In this document: one piece after another, positions 6,231-6,463 of the stretch | Layout of the letters: each line of letters starts with the position of its first letter | Position numbering within the stretch: the first letter of the stretch is position 1 | NCBI GenBank assembly: GCA_014359855.1 | Contig: JACIYQ010000378.1 | Span: 1 to 6,463 of the forward strand | Direction of reading: 5' to 3' | Origin: Parvibaculum sp. | GTDB taxonomy: Bacteria; Pseudomonadota; Alphaproteobacteria; Parvibaculales; Parvibaculaceae | DNA length: 6,463 nt | The notes under the pieces: model-generated | Told to the model about the DNA's origin: nothing | The model's input: the letters and a program-made list of their open reading frames with translations, nothing else | Database searches by the model: none | Made by a program: the position numbers and the translations under genes

Positions 6231-6463
6231 ATGCGTATTGTGCGTACCACTTTTGCTGTTGCGGCTCTCGCCACACTTGCGGCTTGTGCGAGCCCGCAGG
6301 AACAAGCCGCCCACACGGCGGCGCAACAACAATCGGATCAGGCCGAGTGCAAAAAACTGGGATTCACGGAGGGCACGGAAGCCTTTGCGAATTGCATGTT
6401 GAGACTGAAAGAAATTCGCGCCCAGGAAGAAAACACGCGTGCGCTAAACCGTGCCCGCACTCC
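6231..6463 (+). CDS. Second small putative lipoprotein of the pair, paralogue, cut by window edge
   Basis: The frame from ATG 6231 is open to the right edge, giving 77 complete codons and no stop. It begins MRIVRTTFAVAALATLAAC, a short signal peptide with lipobox LAAC (16-19) and lipidation expected on Cys19. The mature part has a Gln/Ala-rich spacer (about 23-38) and then CKKLGFTEGTEAFANC (40-55) followed by LRLKEIRA. Aligned without gaps from the Asp before the first Cys, it matches the upstream lipoprotein at 18 of 35 positions, including both cysteines, LGF, TEA and KEIRA. The rest of the two proteins differs, so this looks like an old tandem duplication. A purine-rich stretch with AGGAAAGG (6218-6225) serves as ribosome site. 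How the protein ends, and whether it shares the Gly-rich tail, cannot be seen. Confidence 0.82.
   Translation, partial: MRIVRTTFAVAALATLAACASPQEQAAHTAAQQQSDQAECKKLGFTEGTEAFANCMLRLKEIRAQEENTRALNRART

Noticed and set aside
6101..6316. 71-codon minus-strand frame across the two lipoprotein genes
   Set aside because: It crosses the gene junction and both ribosome sites on the opposite strand; the plus-strand proteins have signal peptides, lipoboxes and a shared motif.

Overview
The window looks like chromosomal DNA from a GC-rich alphaproteobacterium. The reasons are the strong G/C bias at third codon positions, the alphaproteobacterial form of ImuB and DnaE2, and above all a perfect direct-repeat SOS box of the GTTC-N7-GTTC type, which is the LexA site of Alphaproteobacteria rather than the palindromic enterobacterial one. 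A genus cannot be named from sequence alone.

Layout from left to right. (1) Positions 1-572, minus strand: the N-terminal 190 residues of a membrane-fusion (HlyD/RND-type) periplasmic adaptor. It appears to start at a TTG codon and runs off the left edge. (2) About 693-908, plus strand: a short gene for a 71-residue membrane protein of unknown function. (3) 912-951: an interrupted hairpin between converging genes, a plausible terminator. (4) 928-4182, minus: dnaE2 (imuC), the error-prone C-family DNA polymerase. (5) 4179-5774, minus: imuB, a catalytically degenerate Y-family protein, joined to dnaE2 by a 4-base ATGA overlap. (6) 5788-5808: LexA box and abutting TATAAT -10 element in front of imuB. 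(7) 5931-6209 and 6231-end, plus: two tandem, related small lipoproteins sharing a C-x14-C motif; the second is cut by the right edge.

The core is an SOS-inducible mutasome operon, imuB-dnaE2. In the known system LexA represses the operon; after damage DnaE2 does translesion synthesis, ImuB acts as a non-catalytic adaptor to the sliding clamp, and ImuA is a RecA-like accessory factor. Here imuA is not in the operon: imuB is first and sits directly behind its LexA box. The two lipoprotein genes are divergent from the operon and share only the 5775-5930 intergenic region with it. Nothing in the sequence ties them functionally to DNA damage.

I see no RNA genes, CRISPR array, insertion sequence or attachment site. 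Long open frames opposite dnaE2 and imuB are explained by codon bias. I do not see a wholly new system. The points most worth following are the missing imuA, the promoter/SOS-box arrangement that fixes the imuB start, and the tandem lipoprotein family.
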